From: Daldinia sp. FL1419
Lineage: Eukaryota; Ascomycota; Sordariomycetes; Xylariales; Hypoxylaceae
DNA length: 64,000 nucleotides
NCBI GenBank assembly: GCA_025201765.1
Contig: MU623489.1
Location: 1 to 64,000, forward strand
Direction: 5' to 3'
Part shown: in pieces, positions 36,276 through 48,400 of the stretch
Layout: every line of letters starts with the position of its first letter
Position numbering within the stretch: position 1 is the first letter of the stretch
Program-made: the position numbers and the translations under genes
Notes under the pieces: generated by a model
Database searches by the model: none
What the model was told of the DNA's origin: nothing
Seen by the model: the letters and a program-made list of their open reading frames with translations, nothing else

Positions 36276-36568
36276 TTAGAGATATAAGCGAACCAGCGGT
36301 TCGTGATGGACCATCAGAAATCGCGAGGCAGCGTCTTCCCTGCGCGGTCCTAGCGTTAGTGTTAACTCGCTCATTACTCGCCGTCGCTTGTCGTAGGAGG
36401 TAGGTATGTAGAAATGCGACGCGACTTACTTGCGATCCGGCGGTTTCGGTAGTAGTTGAGCCAGGCGGAGACTTTTGAGAACTTGTCTTTGAGATCGGCG
36501 CGGATCTTGTCCCGCCTTCGTAGCGGTATGTTGATGGCTTGTATTCTAGTTCCCATTTTGGCAGACAT
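36276..36568 (-). CDS. Small basic protein, two exons (about 70 aa)
   Basis: Exon 1 (36568-36430) encodes MSAKMGTRIQAINIPLRRRD and on to AWLNYYRNRRIA. A GTAAGT donor and an acceptor right after ACACTAACGCTAG give an 80-nt intron with a textbook branch site, and exon 2 (36349-36276) ends VHHEPLVRLYL. A second acceptor 10 bp downstream would give a shorter tail. The product is strongly basic with one amphipathic helix and no secretion signal. I do not recognise a family; a mitochondrial or ribosomal helper is a guess only. Confidence 0.45.
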
Positions 36569-37893
36569 CTTGTGGTTTTTTTTGGGGGGTTTTTTCTGTT
36601 CCTAGACAGTGATATGGTGGAGATTTGGAGGATTTCGAGATTATTTGCTTGTTTTAATATTCGACAGGTATATATTTTGATAGTATCTATGATGAGGTGG
36701 CCTTCTCTAGCCGCCGCCAGACTACCTAATATATTGTGCCTTCGGGGACTAGTCAAACGGACGTCTTGTTCCATAGTGTAATATTGCCGTCGTCGTAATG
36801 CTACTTCCTCGCCTTGACGGGGAGTGGAGTATACCAGTGTTAGCAAATTCGTATTAGAACTCATCTCGGGGTGCTCTTGTCATCCAGTATTTCATTTATC
36901 TACTGAAAGGTTACGGGTGTTACTAAATCCCTTAGGATAGACTATTCGACGCATACGAATGCACCTGACTAGAGGATATTCGGTGTGGCAACGCCGTGAA
37001 TGAAGCGGAGTGAGTTGTTCTTAAATCTATTTAAATCTACTAGTCGAAGATTAATGTTTTTATAATGTATCTAACTCTATAAACATACTAGCCTTCGTAG
37101 GCCGTCTGATAATAACATCGAAACCAAGCCTTACGTTATAGTTTAAGCGGTCATCTGGGCATTCATGGCTTAGGCCCCTTACTGCTTGCCCGGGATGTCT
37201 CCTGTACGCGACGTCTCCAGCTCTGTCTCCTATCAAGGAGGTACTCTAGACGTCATTTCCGCGCCACGGATGCGCTCCCGGGTTTCATAGTATACCTATT
37301 TATCGGGTGCTATTCTGAGTTAAACACGCCCACTCGGGCGGAAATTGCCCCATACACTGCTTGCCTACGTAAGGGCGTAGATGTAAATCGCGGGTTTAGA
37401 ATCCTTCTATTAGTCTACACCTTATTCGTATCACGGTATTGTGACTATGTTACAGGGCCTTGGTGTATCTATGTCCAAGCCAATGCCTGGTTAGAAGTAT
37501 TCTAGCCTAACGTCCAAGGCAGAATTAACTCGCATATTATTTCGTCGGGCGTGGATGTCGTTAGGGAAGCCTATAAGTACTCCGACTCCATGTTTTCCTT
37601 CAACGCCGTCGGACATAAAATATAACTATTGTATACAACCCCGCTGTCAATCCGCCCAGTCCGGGAAGGGCTATAAGTTCCAGGTCTCGTCAGACGGTGG
37701 GGGAATAACCCTCTTGAAAGTAAATTTGAGCTTGGAAATTGGCTTGTTATGTTCCTTAGTTCGAGATGCTTCGCCGACTGTTATGAAATCGCTAGATGGC
37801 CCGGGTGCTTGATCCCGATTGTGAGCGTAGGATCCCGGTTGTGGGTGCAGATCTCCTTTGTGGGCGAGACATGTTTAGACGTGGCGGATCCCG
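36569..37893. other. Intergenic region
   Basis: 1.3 kb with only short open frames (such as 37555-37812) and the imperfect tandem duplication near its end. No gene supported. Confidence 0.5.
37811..37850. repeat. Imperfect 20-bp tandem duplication
   Basis: Two adjacent 20-bp units starting GATCCCG match at 16 of 20 positions; a third, more diverged unit may follow (ATCTCCTTTGTGGGCGAG). Confidence 0.55.
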
Positions 37894-38160
37894 CTAATCC
37901 TCCCCCTTATCCTGTTCCTGCCCGGCATCGCTATTAGACCGGTCCTTTAGATCGGGGTGTTCTCTACCGTATTCAAAAAATCGTCTAATAGCCTCTCTCA
38001 TATCCGGCGGTATCTCTCTTGGAGATTGATTTGAGGGCTTGGCTGGTTTATGATAGCCGCAGCAGAGGGCCATCTCGATATCAGGGCGCCAACGATCACA
38101 TATCGGACATCTCCAGGCGCAGAGTGGTTCTTCGTCAGTGTCTATTGTGGTATCGCTCAT
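37894..38160 (-). CDS. Small Cys-rich acidic protein (88 aa)
   Basis: A complete frame starts MSDTTIDTDEE and contains CAWRCPICDRW followed by ALCCGYHK, a Cys/His arrangement that could hold one zinc ion. The C-terminal half is a charged helix (DMREAIRRFFEYGREH). The start ATG directly follows a CAT repeat in the leader (minus strand). I recognise no family. Coding composition and the ordered Cys pairs favour a real gene, but a spurious frame cannot be ruled out. Confidence 0.5.
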   Translation of the reverse strand: MSDTTIDTDEEPLCAWRCPICDRWRPDIEMALCCGYHKPAKPSNQSPREIPPDMREAIRRFFEYGREHPDLKDRSNSDAGQEQDKGED

Positions 38161-38187
38161 GATGATGATGATGATGATGATGATGAT
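38161..38187. repeat. GAT/ATG trinucleotide microsatellite
   Basis: Nine GAT units adjoining the start codon of the small Cys-rich frame; on that gene's strand they read (ATC)n. Length changes would alter its 5' leader. Confidence 0.9.
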
Positions 38188-38834
38188 AATGCTCTATAAC
38201 TCGTATTGTTTGCGTAAGACCTTGCTATAATAGGTACTGCTGTGTCAACTGCTTCAGACATACAGTGATATAGAGGTTACAATCAAGGTATGTTCACAAT
38301 GCGTTGCCTGAATGAGAACTGGGGTGTGGTATCTCTTATTTATGTTGCAATAGAGTAAGAATAGGGTGGTGAATAATACACTTTAGAAACTATGCCTTTT
38401 ATAAGATTCACTGTATAAAGAACGTGTTGAGCTCTACTGACTTCCGAAACTAAATTTACAGGACAAGTGATTTGTAGAAGGCTAGAAGGACACGGATAAA
38501 GCGAGCAAGTATCATATACGAGGTAAGTTTAAGCCAATGTTAGACACATATGTAGGCAGGGAGGTAGGTAGGGCCTGTCGTTAATGATGTACTTCGTCCT
38601 TGCCGTGTAGCCCCCAACCCTTCTCTCGTGAGCGAATATCATGCCTAGGTATGCTTAAAGCCTATAGGTACCTAGATTATCGTAGACACAAAAAGGGGGT
38701 ACTTGACTGCTCTTAAGAAATACAAGGTTCGAAGACTTTATCATAGTTCTATATTCGCCGTCGAGATGGAGAATTAAGTTGTGTAGGTACAACTTAAGAT
38801 ATAACAAAACTTTCCGTAGTAAGCAGGACACTAT
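38188..38834. other. Intergenic region
   Basis: Contains CCTAGGTATGC and TAGGTACCTAGATT repeats at 38643-38677. No gene seen. Confidence 0.55.
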
Positions 38835-39729
38835 TCAAATGGACCAAATTTTGGACATCTCGAGACCCTCAGCAAAGACGCCGACCTTGCCGTCAATCGC
38901 AAACCCTTGAGACTCCAACTTCCTACATTCGGCATACAGGTTGTCTAGCGGTACCCAGAAAGCCTCGATGAATTCGCCATCTTCCAGCTGCGGCTTCGGG
39001 TTTTGATTCTCCTCCTTTTCCGGGTCGATTTTCAGGTGGATGAGAAACGTCCTCGAGCTAGGTCAGCGGTTAGTCAAACGGGCAAACTTCTGCGTCGGGA
39101 AGTTTCAAGTCTAGGTAAGTACCTCGAGGACGCGGGCGCTGAAGCCGTGGTCAGTGCACAAGTCTCATGAAACAAATAGCGCCAATACGACTCACAGCTG
39201 AAAAGCATCGGCCTTGCGCCTCCACGATCCGGCACAATCTCACCAGCGTAGCCCGTTTCCTCTTTTAGCTCGCGCAGCGCTGCTTGTTCTACCGTCTCCC
39301 CCTCATCTACTAGTCCTGCCGGAAACTCGATTACAATCTTACCCGCCGGTGCGCGAAACTGCTTTTCGAGAAGAACCCTAGGGCCTTCTCTGTGATGAAT
39401 GACGGCGATCATCTGCACCGCGTCGACGACGCTAGAGCTCGGGCGCCCAGGGCGTTTCATCGCCTCCCACGTCCGCACTTGGCCATTTTCATCCTCGTAT
39501 GTAATTCTGGATTAAGCTGTAGTCAGAGCGACGGAAAATAAGATATCGTATATTCTAGTTGCACATGTCAGGGCCGACGGAGTTTACAAGTTGTCACTAA
39601 CTTCACGAGATTAATCCACTTTGCATCTTTGTTTTCCTGATGGTGCCTTTAGTAAGTCTGACGCAGTCGGGTTGCCTCGACACGTACGAGTAATTCTGTT
39701 GATATGACCTTTGCAGCCCTTTTCGACAT
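38835..39729 (-). CDS. Nudix hydrolase, ADP-ribose/ADP-sugar pyrophosphatase (Ysa1-like)
   Basis: Five exons: 39729-39688, 39636-39602, 39506-39196, 39138-39123 and 39057-38835, giving 208 aa, normal for the family. Introns are 51, 95, 57 and 65 nt. The joined start reads KVISTELLENKDAKWINLVK and runs into ITYEDENGQVRTWE. The Nudix box is intact: GLVDEGETVEQAALRELKEE followed by TGY, holding the metal-binding glutamates. The 16-nt fourth exon is needed to connect RPMLFS to SSRTFLIHLKID in frame; skipping it breaks the frame. The C-terminus EFIEAFWVPLDNLYAEC is typical. The enzyme splits ADP-ribose into AMP and ribose-5-phosphate, clearing a reactive metabolite. Confidence 0.88.
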
Positions 39730-40110
39730 TGTGAATATCTACCTATGGATCCCGGTCTGGCTGTTACTGGTGAATTACATGTAAAGGGTAACCTCTCGAT
39801 AACGACATTCGCCGTTCGGACCTTTGGGATTGAAGAACGCTGCATAGCCACAACGTGGCTGTCGTGTTGGACGAGAATGAGGCTTGACAGGATCTACTTA
39901 TAAGGGTAAAGGGGTCAAAGCTCAAGTGGATTCTTGGATTCTTGGATTCTTGGATGTTACTGTTACGCTGCATTGTACAATACGGATCCGTATTACGATA
40001 TCACTCGAGTAGCACTGAACATGTATCTCGATTCGCGTAGCATATCAGTTCATGAGTCGTTTGATATAAGATTAAATAGTTAGTTTTATTGATTTCTCCT
40101 TATTTCCTAT
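39730..40110. other. Intergenic region
   Basis: Nudix promoter and 3' end of the GMC gene; contains the 8-bp tandem repeat. Confidence 0.6.
39928..39954. repeat. 8-bp tandem repeat
   Basis: Three exact GGATTCTT units plus GGA, upstream of the Nudix gene. Confidence 0.85.
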
Positions 40111-42014
40111 TCAACCCGCCCTAATGAGATCGGCAGCCTTCTCTGCGACCGCGTAGACTGAACTCTGAATATTCCCCCTCGGAATTAGCGGAAACACGCT
40201 CGCGTCGACGATTCTTAAGCCGTCTACTCCGTGGACCCTTAGGTTTGAGTCTACCACACCGCCGGATTGTCGGGGCATCATGGCTGCCGTTCCGCATACG
40301 TGGTAATGCGGCGTGTATCTATTTTTGACCGCTTCCTTTGCCTGTTCCAACGTTTCGACTCTCTGCCCTCCGTTGTGCAGACGCCGTCCGTGCTCCTTGA
40401 ATAGCTCTCGTAGCGGTGGGGTATCGCGGATTCTCTCAAGAAGTAGCACGTGCCGCGCGTGCAGCTCCAAGTCCAACGGGTGCGACATGGCACGAGGGTC
40501 AACGGTTGGGCTCAAATGTGGATCGACTGATTGTATATGTACAAATCCGCGGCTGAATGGATGGCTTAAGACTGCCACGATCGTAACGTAGAAACCTTCG
40601 ATGCCAAGACCGAATATCTGAGAAGGATTCTCGCTAGGCACTGGATTCAACTGGAAAGGCGCGAGGGTAAATTGTGCCGAGCAGTCGCCGGGGGTGCATA
40701 TCTGCTCCTGAAGAACTTTGGGCTCGACTTCTGCTTGGCCAAGGTCTGAAAGAAGTTGGCTGACGGACACAGGCGCGAGATCTTGGTCTTGGACCGGGAA
40801 AAAGGCCGATGCCAGCGCGTTTACGGATAAGGGGCCTGTCCTATTTTCCTGATAAGCTGTCATGGCTGCTTCGACGACGTTTGGGTTTCGCATCTGGTCG
40901 CCTGACGTTATAGGGTCTGCCACTTCCCAGGAGAACGGCACGTAACCATGGTCTTGGAAGTTTTCGCCGACGTTGGGATTGTCTAGAAGGCACTCAATCC
41001 CGTGTTTTCCGAGTACGTCCTTGTTGCCGATTCCCGAGAGCTCTAGTAGTTGAGGTGACTTGACCGCACCAGCGGCTAGGATGACTTCGCGCGTAGCGAA
41101 GACCTGCTGTTTCCGGTCGTCTTTCCCTACGAAAGCGATACCTGTAGCTCGGAGCTCGTTGGGGTTTGCGGTCTGTTTGGTTAAGATAATTTTCTCAACG
41201 AGTGCCTCCGTCACGACCCGTAAGTTTGGTCGGCGAGCAACATCGTCTGAAAAGTACGCATTTCCGGCGTGACTCCTTTCCCGAGTTGCCGGATGCAGTG
41301 TAGCAGCGTTGTTAAACGCCCCAATAGACATGCCAGCTATGGGATCACCGTCGATAGGTTTGCACAGAGTAGACCAGGCCCGTGACCAGGCTTGGGCAAA
41401 AGGAGGAAAGCCCTCCTCGCTACCGTAAGAAATCTGAATGGGACCGTCTCTGCCATGTGTGTCATTCAAGTAATCCAGCATGAAGTCTTCTTTGAGCTTT
41501 GTCCGGGGCTCAGTGAATGTATGAAACTTGCGGAAGTAGTTTTCCATACTTTCCCACCCCCAACCTGGGTTTCCTAGTTTTTCCCATGAGTCGAAGCCGG
41601 ATTTGGATGGATATATGGCCATTCCCAAGTTGATACTTTAACGTAGGCCGAGTTAGCTATCAGTTTAAGATCATCGCTATATTCGATACCTATCTTGGGC
41701 TTTACTTACGCCGACGAACCCCCTAAAGTTTTGCCTAACGGCTGTGCTAGTCTACGGTTACCAAGGCCTGCCTGGGGTTCTGTAGTGATGCACCAATCGT
41801 AGTCCGGGTCGAAGTAGGTCGCGGCAGCAAGGCCTTGAATCGAGATCTTCGGGTCTTTTAGCCGATTTGTGCCCGCTTCGAGAACCAACACGCGAATATC
41901 TTTCTGTTCGGTTAACCTTGAGGCGACTACAAGCCCGGATGTACCGCCTCCAATTACGATATAGTCATAGTTTTCATCTATGCCAGCCGTAGAAGATGTG
42001 TCGATGGTCGGCAT
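40111..42014 (-). CDS. GMC-family FAD oxidoreductase
   Basis: Exon 1 (42014-41710) and exon 2 (41635-40111), with a 74-nt intron, give 609 aa. The FAD-binding motif IVIGGGTSGLVVASRL lies near residue 18. LGKTLGGSSAINLGMAIYP spans the splice junction and is GMC signature 1. GAVKSPQLLELSGIG is signature 2. The active-site pair appears as His in HYHVCGTAAMM and Asn in PRGNIQSSVYAVAEKAADL. No signal peptide, so it is intracellular, unlike secreted aryl-alcohol and glucose oxidases. It follows the PKS gene on the same strand, 392 bp downstream, and may oxidise an alcohol of the polyketide to an aldehyde or ketone, or dehydrogenate the chain (inference). Confidence 0.92.
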
Positions 42015-42406
42015 AATATAGGTCCGGAAAGTCTTGAAGAAGTAAGATAGCGAGGGAATGTAGAAGAGAGGCAGATAATCGTGGTATCAGGTAATGTTAA
42101 GTAGTGACATAAGTGGTAAGGACGCCGTAAGCGTTGCAAATTAATCTTGTGTGTATGGGTGTTGGAATGCCACCCCTCACTGTCTGTTGGATGTAGAAAA
42201 GTCGGTATGATGCTACGTTTCCACGCGGCGAAGTAAGCTTACATACTACCCAGATACATATAGCTCACACTCCTTTTACCCCCGTCTAGAACTGAGTATT
42301 TCTTCAGGCGCTGGATGGTATCGGGACTGAAAGCAAAATTTATACGTTTAATATTGGGATCCTCCGAGTTTCTGAGTGGCTACCTGGTAGTCATACGAGC
42401 CCTGGA
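42015..42406. other. Space between PKS and GMC genes
   Basis: PKS 3' region and GMC promoter; nothing else recognised. Confidence 0.55.
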
Positions 42407-45400
42407 CTAAGGACTTTCAACTCCTGTGCCGTCTAGCGATTTTTTCTGAAGTTGTTCCACGACTAGAGTCGAAATGCTGGCAATGGTAGCTTGTTTTGAC
42501 AGGAGATCCTCGAATGGAAGATCTACCTGCATGGATTGGAAGACGAAAGTGCGAAACTCGGATGCCAGCATTGAGTCCAGACCCAGACCCGCTAGCGGCT
42601 GGTCTACCCTGAGCTGTTCTGGGGGAAGCATTATCATGTTGGCGATTTTGACTGATAAAGCCTTATTTGTGGCGTCTTCAACCGTCTCGCCGTTTGCTAC
42701 GGCGGCTAGGATCACTTGCGGCAGCTCGGTTCTTGAAAGCGATGCGGCGGTACTCGCGGAGCCCATGTCTCGTTCCCATGATGCTTTAAGCAATCCTGAT
42801 CTCGGATCTTGAAATAGGATATCGAATGCCGTGTTGCTTGGATCCGCTGTGCGCGTCTTGGCGGTTTGCATCTCGAGCCCAGTTAACAGGTGTGACTGCG
42901 TAAGAGTATCGTATTCTGCCTTGGTGCTGTCATCCGAATGTGAAATGGCTAGGTCGACGAGTTGCAATAGCTCGTCTTCACCGATAGATTGTAGACCTCT
43001 TCGCGTATATACGGCCTCCATACTCGGATGTTCGTGTAAATATCCGACGTCGGCGATGACGCCGAGTCCTATTGAAGTTGCTTTAAGCCCTTGTGCGCGT
43101 CGTAAACGGGCGAATGAATCCATATATGCATTAGCAGCGCAGTAGCCCGGCTCCGTAGGGCTGCCTATAGTGCCAGATAGAGAACTGAGTAGTAGGAGAA
43201 AGTCAAGTGAAGGATGTTCCCCATCCCGGCCATCCGCTTCCGCTAGGGTTTGGTGTAAGTTCTGCGTCCCTTGTACTTTTGACGCGATGCTATAATGCCA
43301 GTCCTCGCATGTAAGCGAACGCCAATGTGTGGCCCTCACAGTCATCGAGGCGTTTACAACCCCGCCGATCTTGCTGGGAGCTATGTGAAAGGCCCTCTGG
43401 ACATCACTTAGATTAGAAACGTCACCGGTTATTATGCGCGCTATGCCTTGTCTAGACTTGATGTCGGCGACTAGATTTGCGGCTGAAGGGTTTGATGCGC
43501 CGCTTCTAGATAGAAACACGAAGCGACGGGCTCCTTGAGACAGCATCCAGCGTGCAATTGAGCTTCCAATCCCACCGAAACCACCTATCATGATATATGT
43601 TTTCCTCGAGTCAAATACTGTATCGTATTGTTTAGGGAGAAGCTGCTTGGAGCGTTAATAGGGGATTATGTTATTGCCATTGCAACATTAACATGAAGCG
43701 TACCTGGATTTTGGTGTCTGGATTTTCCATTGAAACGGCAACCTTGCCCATTCGCGATTGCTGGGAAAAGAGTCTGAACGCACGAGTAATCTCCGATACA
43801 TCGAAGACGGTACGTGGATGGATTGATTCGATGCTGCGATCCCGGTATAGTTGCATGACTTCTTCGAGGAGTCTATATAGAAGTTAGTTCATGAAGTACT
43901 CTAGTAGGATATGATAATCCAGGGGAAGAAAACTTACGATATCCAAGTGTCTTTTCCCCACTGCCGTCCGCCGACGACAAGGTCGAGAAGGTCAAGAACC
44001 ATAAAACTACCACTGCGACTCATACTAAGTAGGTCGATGCGACCATTTTCGAAGATATCTTTCTTCCCGATCTCTATAAAGCGGCCGAGAGGCGCGAGGG
44101 CCTTTAATCCGGCGTGTAGTAAATCACCGGTTAATGAATTGATGATTATGTCCACTCCGCGTTGATTCGTAGCGTCCAGAACCCCAGAGAGAAATGACGA
44201 GTCTCGTGAACTGAAGATATGGGTGCTTGGGATACTAAACTTCCTTGAAAGCCAGTCACGCTTTTCTTGATTCCCAGCGGTTGCGAAAATAGTTGCTCCT
44301 GCTTTCCTGGCTAACTGAATCGCGGCTTGGCCGACACCACCCGTAGCCGAATGGATTAGGACTGATTCGCCAGAGCGTAGTCGCGCCAAGTGTTTGAGGG
44401 CGTATACAGCTGTAGTGAAGCAAAGGAGTAAAGTGCTGGCTGATTGGAAATCTTCCGTCGGGAGAAGCTTCACGCAGGTCCATTCTGGCACGATGTCGAA
44501 ATTGCGGTATCGACCTGGGGCAATGACTGCGACCCTATCACCGACCTTCAGTGACTTAGTCCCTGGGCCGATTCGGCGGACCACGCCAGAAAATTCAAGA
44601 GAACAAGATGTGCTTGGTACCTCGAGTTGGTCTCTGAGAAGGTATAGGTCCTATATTGATTTGTTAGGTAGCCATCCCGAATTGACCATTTAGTCTGATG
44701 GTTTTCTTACCTTGGCGTTCATCCCGTAACATTTAGCTTCTACTTCCACTTCGTCACCCACGGGGTCTCTGAATGGGTTCTGCTGGCGCCCAAAGCTGAG
44801 TGTGTCTAGTTGTCCGGGTACCTTGATAGATAGCTCTACAGGACCACAGCCATCGAAGCATTTTTCGGAAGGCTTTAAATCAAGCTTCTCTCTGAAAATA
44901 ACGTTTAGGTTCTCGTCCGGTACCCAGCGAGATACGTGGACGACGCCCTTATGCTCGATGTACTCCAGATCCTGAGGATCCGAAGAGAACGTATTTTGAA
45001 AAGCCGCGAATATATGTGAGGCGGTCGAAGTTATATTTGAAGCATCATCAAAATCGAAGGTAACGAGTCTGAGTTGTGGCTCTTCCATTCCAATAGCACG
45101 CGCTGCTCCCCATGCTAGTGCATTCTCCGGCCGTTCTGCTCTGAGGAGATTACCCCGCGTTATCCAGATGAGTCGTGACGCGTAGTTAGTCAATGTTTGG
45201 AGTCGACGTAGTTCCTCAGCCCCTATTCTAGAAAGAACAGGCTGTCCCTCCCCCTCGATCGATAACACGACATTTGATCCTGAAGGTATTGAGGTGTCAC
45301 TAACTTGGGAGAAGTGTAAGAAATATACGCTGATGCCTGGTTCTTGCTTAAAGCGTTTGTAGATTGCGCTGTTCAGTGCGGACTCAGGATCCAAGCCAAC

Positions 45401-48400
45401 TATATATGTGTTCCCGGATGCAACGGGCCGACGAGCTCGCCCTTTAATGATTGAAGTGATATTCGATGAGAGAGAGGCGGATTCCATACCAAAATGAAGT
45501 ATTGGTCTTTCCCAGACTTGTAGTGTAGAGATCGAACCTACCGGAAGGGTTATTGCCAGCTCAGTTTCTGGAGAGGTTGAAGTGCGCAGGATCTCCAAAA
45601 GGGGGAGGACACCTGAACAGTCAGCAACAATAATATCATAATCTTGTAGTATCAGCTGTTGATTATTGTGATTGGATGAAGCATCCTCGGGTAAGGAGCC
45701 TATGCACACGACAGTGTTTTCGGTTAGTCGCCCTAGGTGAGTCTGGCCAAAACGCCTGAGGTGATGGTTTGGCTTGAGAACACTGATACACTGCTGGACA
45801 GTCTGCTGATCCAGATTTAGTAGTGCTATCTTCCCATTCGGCTTCTTATGGACGATTAAGTCTAAGCATTCTGCGAGTTGAATATGGTCTGCTTCGTATG
45901 CATTACAAATTCGATTTTCTCTCGAAGGACGAAGACTGTCAAGAAGCTGGCCTTCCTGCTCCGTGCTTAAAAACGTCATATCTGGCTTCCAACAGACCCT
46001 TAAACTTGGGACTCGTGGCTCCGCCGATTTGGCGTTATTCACGCCTTGGTATAATGTGTTGCGTACTTTGCTAATCCTTACGATGACATCTCCCTTTGGA
46101 CTATGTAATTCGGAATTGGCCACCATTGCTGCGAATCCAGCTTCCGTGGCGGACGTTCTAATGCTTAACAAGTCTCTGCCATCATAGTTATTATTGTCAA
46201 GAGCGGCTACGCTTGACGTGATGATATCGATTTCTTCAATTGAAATTGGCACGAGACATCGCACCTTGGCAATGTGGCTTGCCACAGAGGCAAGGAGGCC
46301 TGTCTGCAACATGCCGTCAATAACAGTAGGATGGACCACATACTCGTAACCACCAACGCCGAAATTTGGGCCACCACGGTCCAATTGTATCTTGGAGTGC
46401 ACCTGTGCTTTTTGTTTCATGCGGTCCATATATACTTCCCGTATCACTTCGAAGGCCGGCCCAGCATTGATGCCTACCTCAGCGAACCTACGGTACCACT
46501 GACGCACATCGCTGTATTCCATCGTATCTTCATCGAAACGAAGGCGACGCTGAGCTACCTGGTTATTTAGTGATATAGTTGACCCTCGACACGCTATGCG
46601 GCCAGCGACATGAGCGACATGCAAGCCGTCAATGACAGATTCAATGTTAAACTGCCACCATTCCTTCGAGTCGACTATCTCGGAAAGAGGTAATCGTCTA
46701 AGCTCAGTAAAAATTTCTATGGGACTCCCATCACCAGGGAGTGGTAACGTCTTGAAGAGTTTCAATTGCCGCAGGAAGATGTTGGGGTTTTCAGATGATG
46801 ACGTCTGCTCTGCCTGGCATACAGCCTCGATGGCCATAGATATAAAACCTGCCGCAGGAAACAGTATAGTAGAACGAAATCTATGGTCACTTAACCATGG
46901 AACGTCCTTTACTGAGATTATGTTCCGCCACACGAGGGTTAACCCACTGCCTCCAGTAGTCTGCCACCCTAGTAGCTCATGTCGGCTATAGCGACGGTTA
47001 CGATGTTCGACGCTGGCACGAGGTTCCTTCCATGGAAGATTATTCCCATAGTTCCATGGATACTTGGGCAGTGAAGTTATGACGTACTTTTCCCACGGCT
47101 CTAGCCGATTGATAGCATCGAAGCGTGGCTCGTACCCATGGTTAAAGAGTGTTCCGGCCAAATCAAGCATACAACGCACACCATCCTTTTTACGCACTAA
47201 TGTACACGCATGCAGTGTACTATCTAACTGGCCAGAGTATTTTCCATACACATCTGTTCGGATTTCGTCGATAGCGACTTGAAGAACAGGGTGGGGTCCG
47301 ATTTCGACTATATACGAATCTTGTGATGCCAATAGAGCCTTTAGGGATTTATCAAAAAGTACAGTATTCTCTAGATTATCACGCCAGTATCTGGCTCGTC
47401 GAGCCTGTTCACGGCTCAGTAAGCATCCTGTTACGGTTGACCACATAGGAATACTTGTATCTCCGTCGTTGGGGGTTTTGTATTCGGAGTCTAGATCCAA
47501 CTGCCTTTCGATCATACTCTCGTATCGTTCCCCTACGTGGTCTCTCATATGGTGAGAGTGATACGCAATGCACTCTGTTCTGACATGGCGGTTGAAAAGT
47601 GAGAGACTGTCCATTTTCTCCTTGAAAGTCTGAACGGCTTCTCTGTCTCCGCTTATAGTCACATTCCGGGGACTATTGACACAGGCCAGGCTTACCCGAT
47701 CAACCAAATCAAGTTGTTCGATGTAGTCTGATGCTTGGTATTGGTCAATTCCCACAGCAAGCATCGCTCCAGGGGTTACTCCGACTTCCTTATTTCGTGA
47801 TGATACAGCAACACCACGAAAATATGCCAATAGAATAGCTTCGCGACAAGACACATATCCAGCCGCGTAGGCAGCCGCGATCTCTCCAGAGGAATGTCCG
47901 ATAACAGCCCTTGGCCGAATAGACCAATCTGTTAACAGGTCGATTATAGCAACCTGGATGGCTGTGCAGAAAACTTGGGAGATGCTGGGTTGGTTAACAT
48001 TCACATCGGCTGACAGCATTTGGACTAGGGCCCAAGAAGTCCCTTCTCTGTAGGGGGCGAGGTAGGCATCCTGTCTCTCAATGCTCTGTCGGAATATTTT
48101 ATAGGTCTTGAACAACTCATGGCCCATATTCGCCCATTGCGCACCCTGGCCGGTAAAAACAAAACCTAACGGCAACGCCGGAGACGCAGCGGCGTGCATT
48201 GGCTGGCTACAATGCTTTATATCCAATTGGTTCGACTCATGTGCTAGGCCTGCTAGCATATAAGACCGATATTGCAAACGAGCGCGGCGGTTAGCCATAG
48301 TGTATGCTATCGGCCCTAGTTTAGAGCCCATGGAGGAAAGACGTAGTTTTCGTAGATCCTCAACTCGCCTGCTTAAGGAGAAAGCGCTATGCGCGGATAT

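Noticed and set aside
39164..39195. A 32-nt first choice for the third Nudix intron
   Set aside because: Too short and gives a wrong downstream frame; the 57-nt intron ending in CTTCAG with a CTGAC branch site fits the family sequence.
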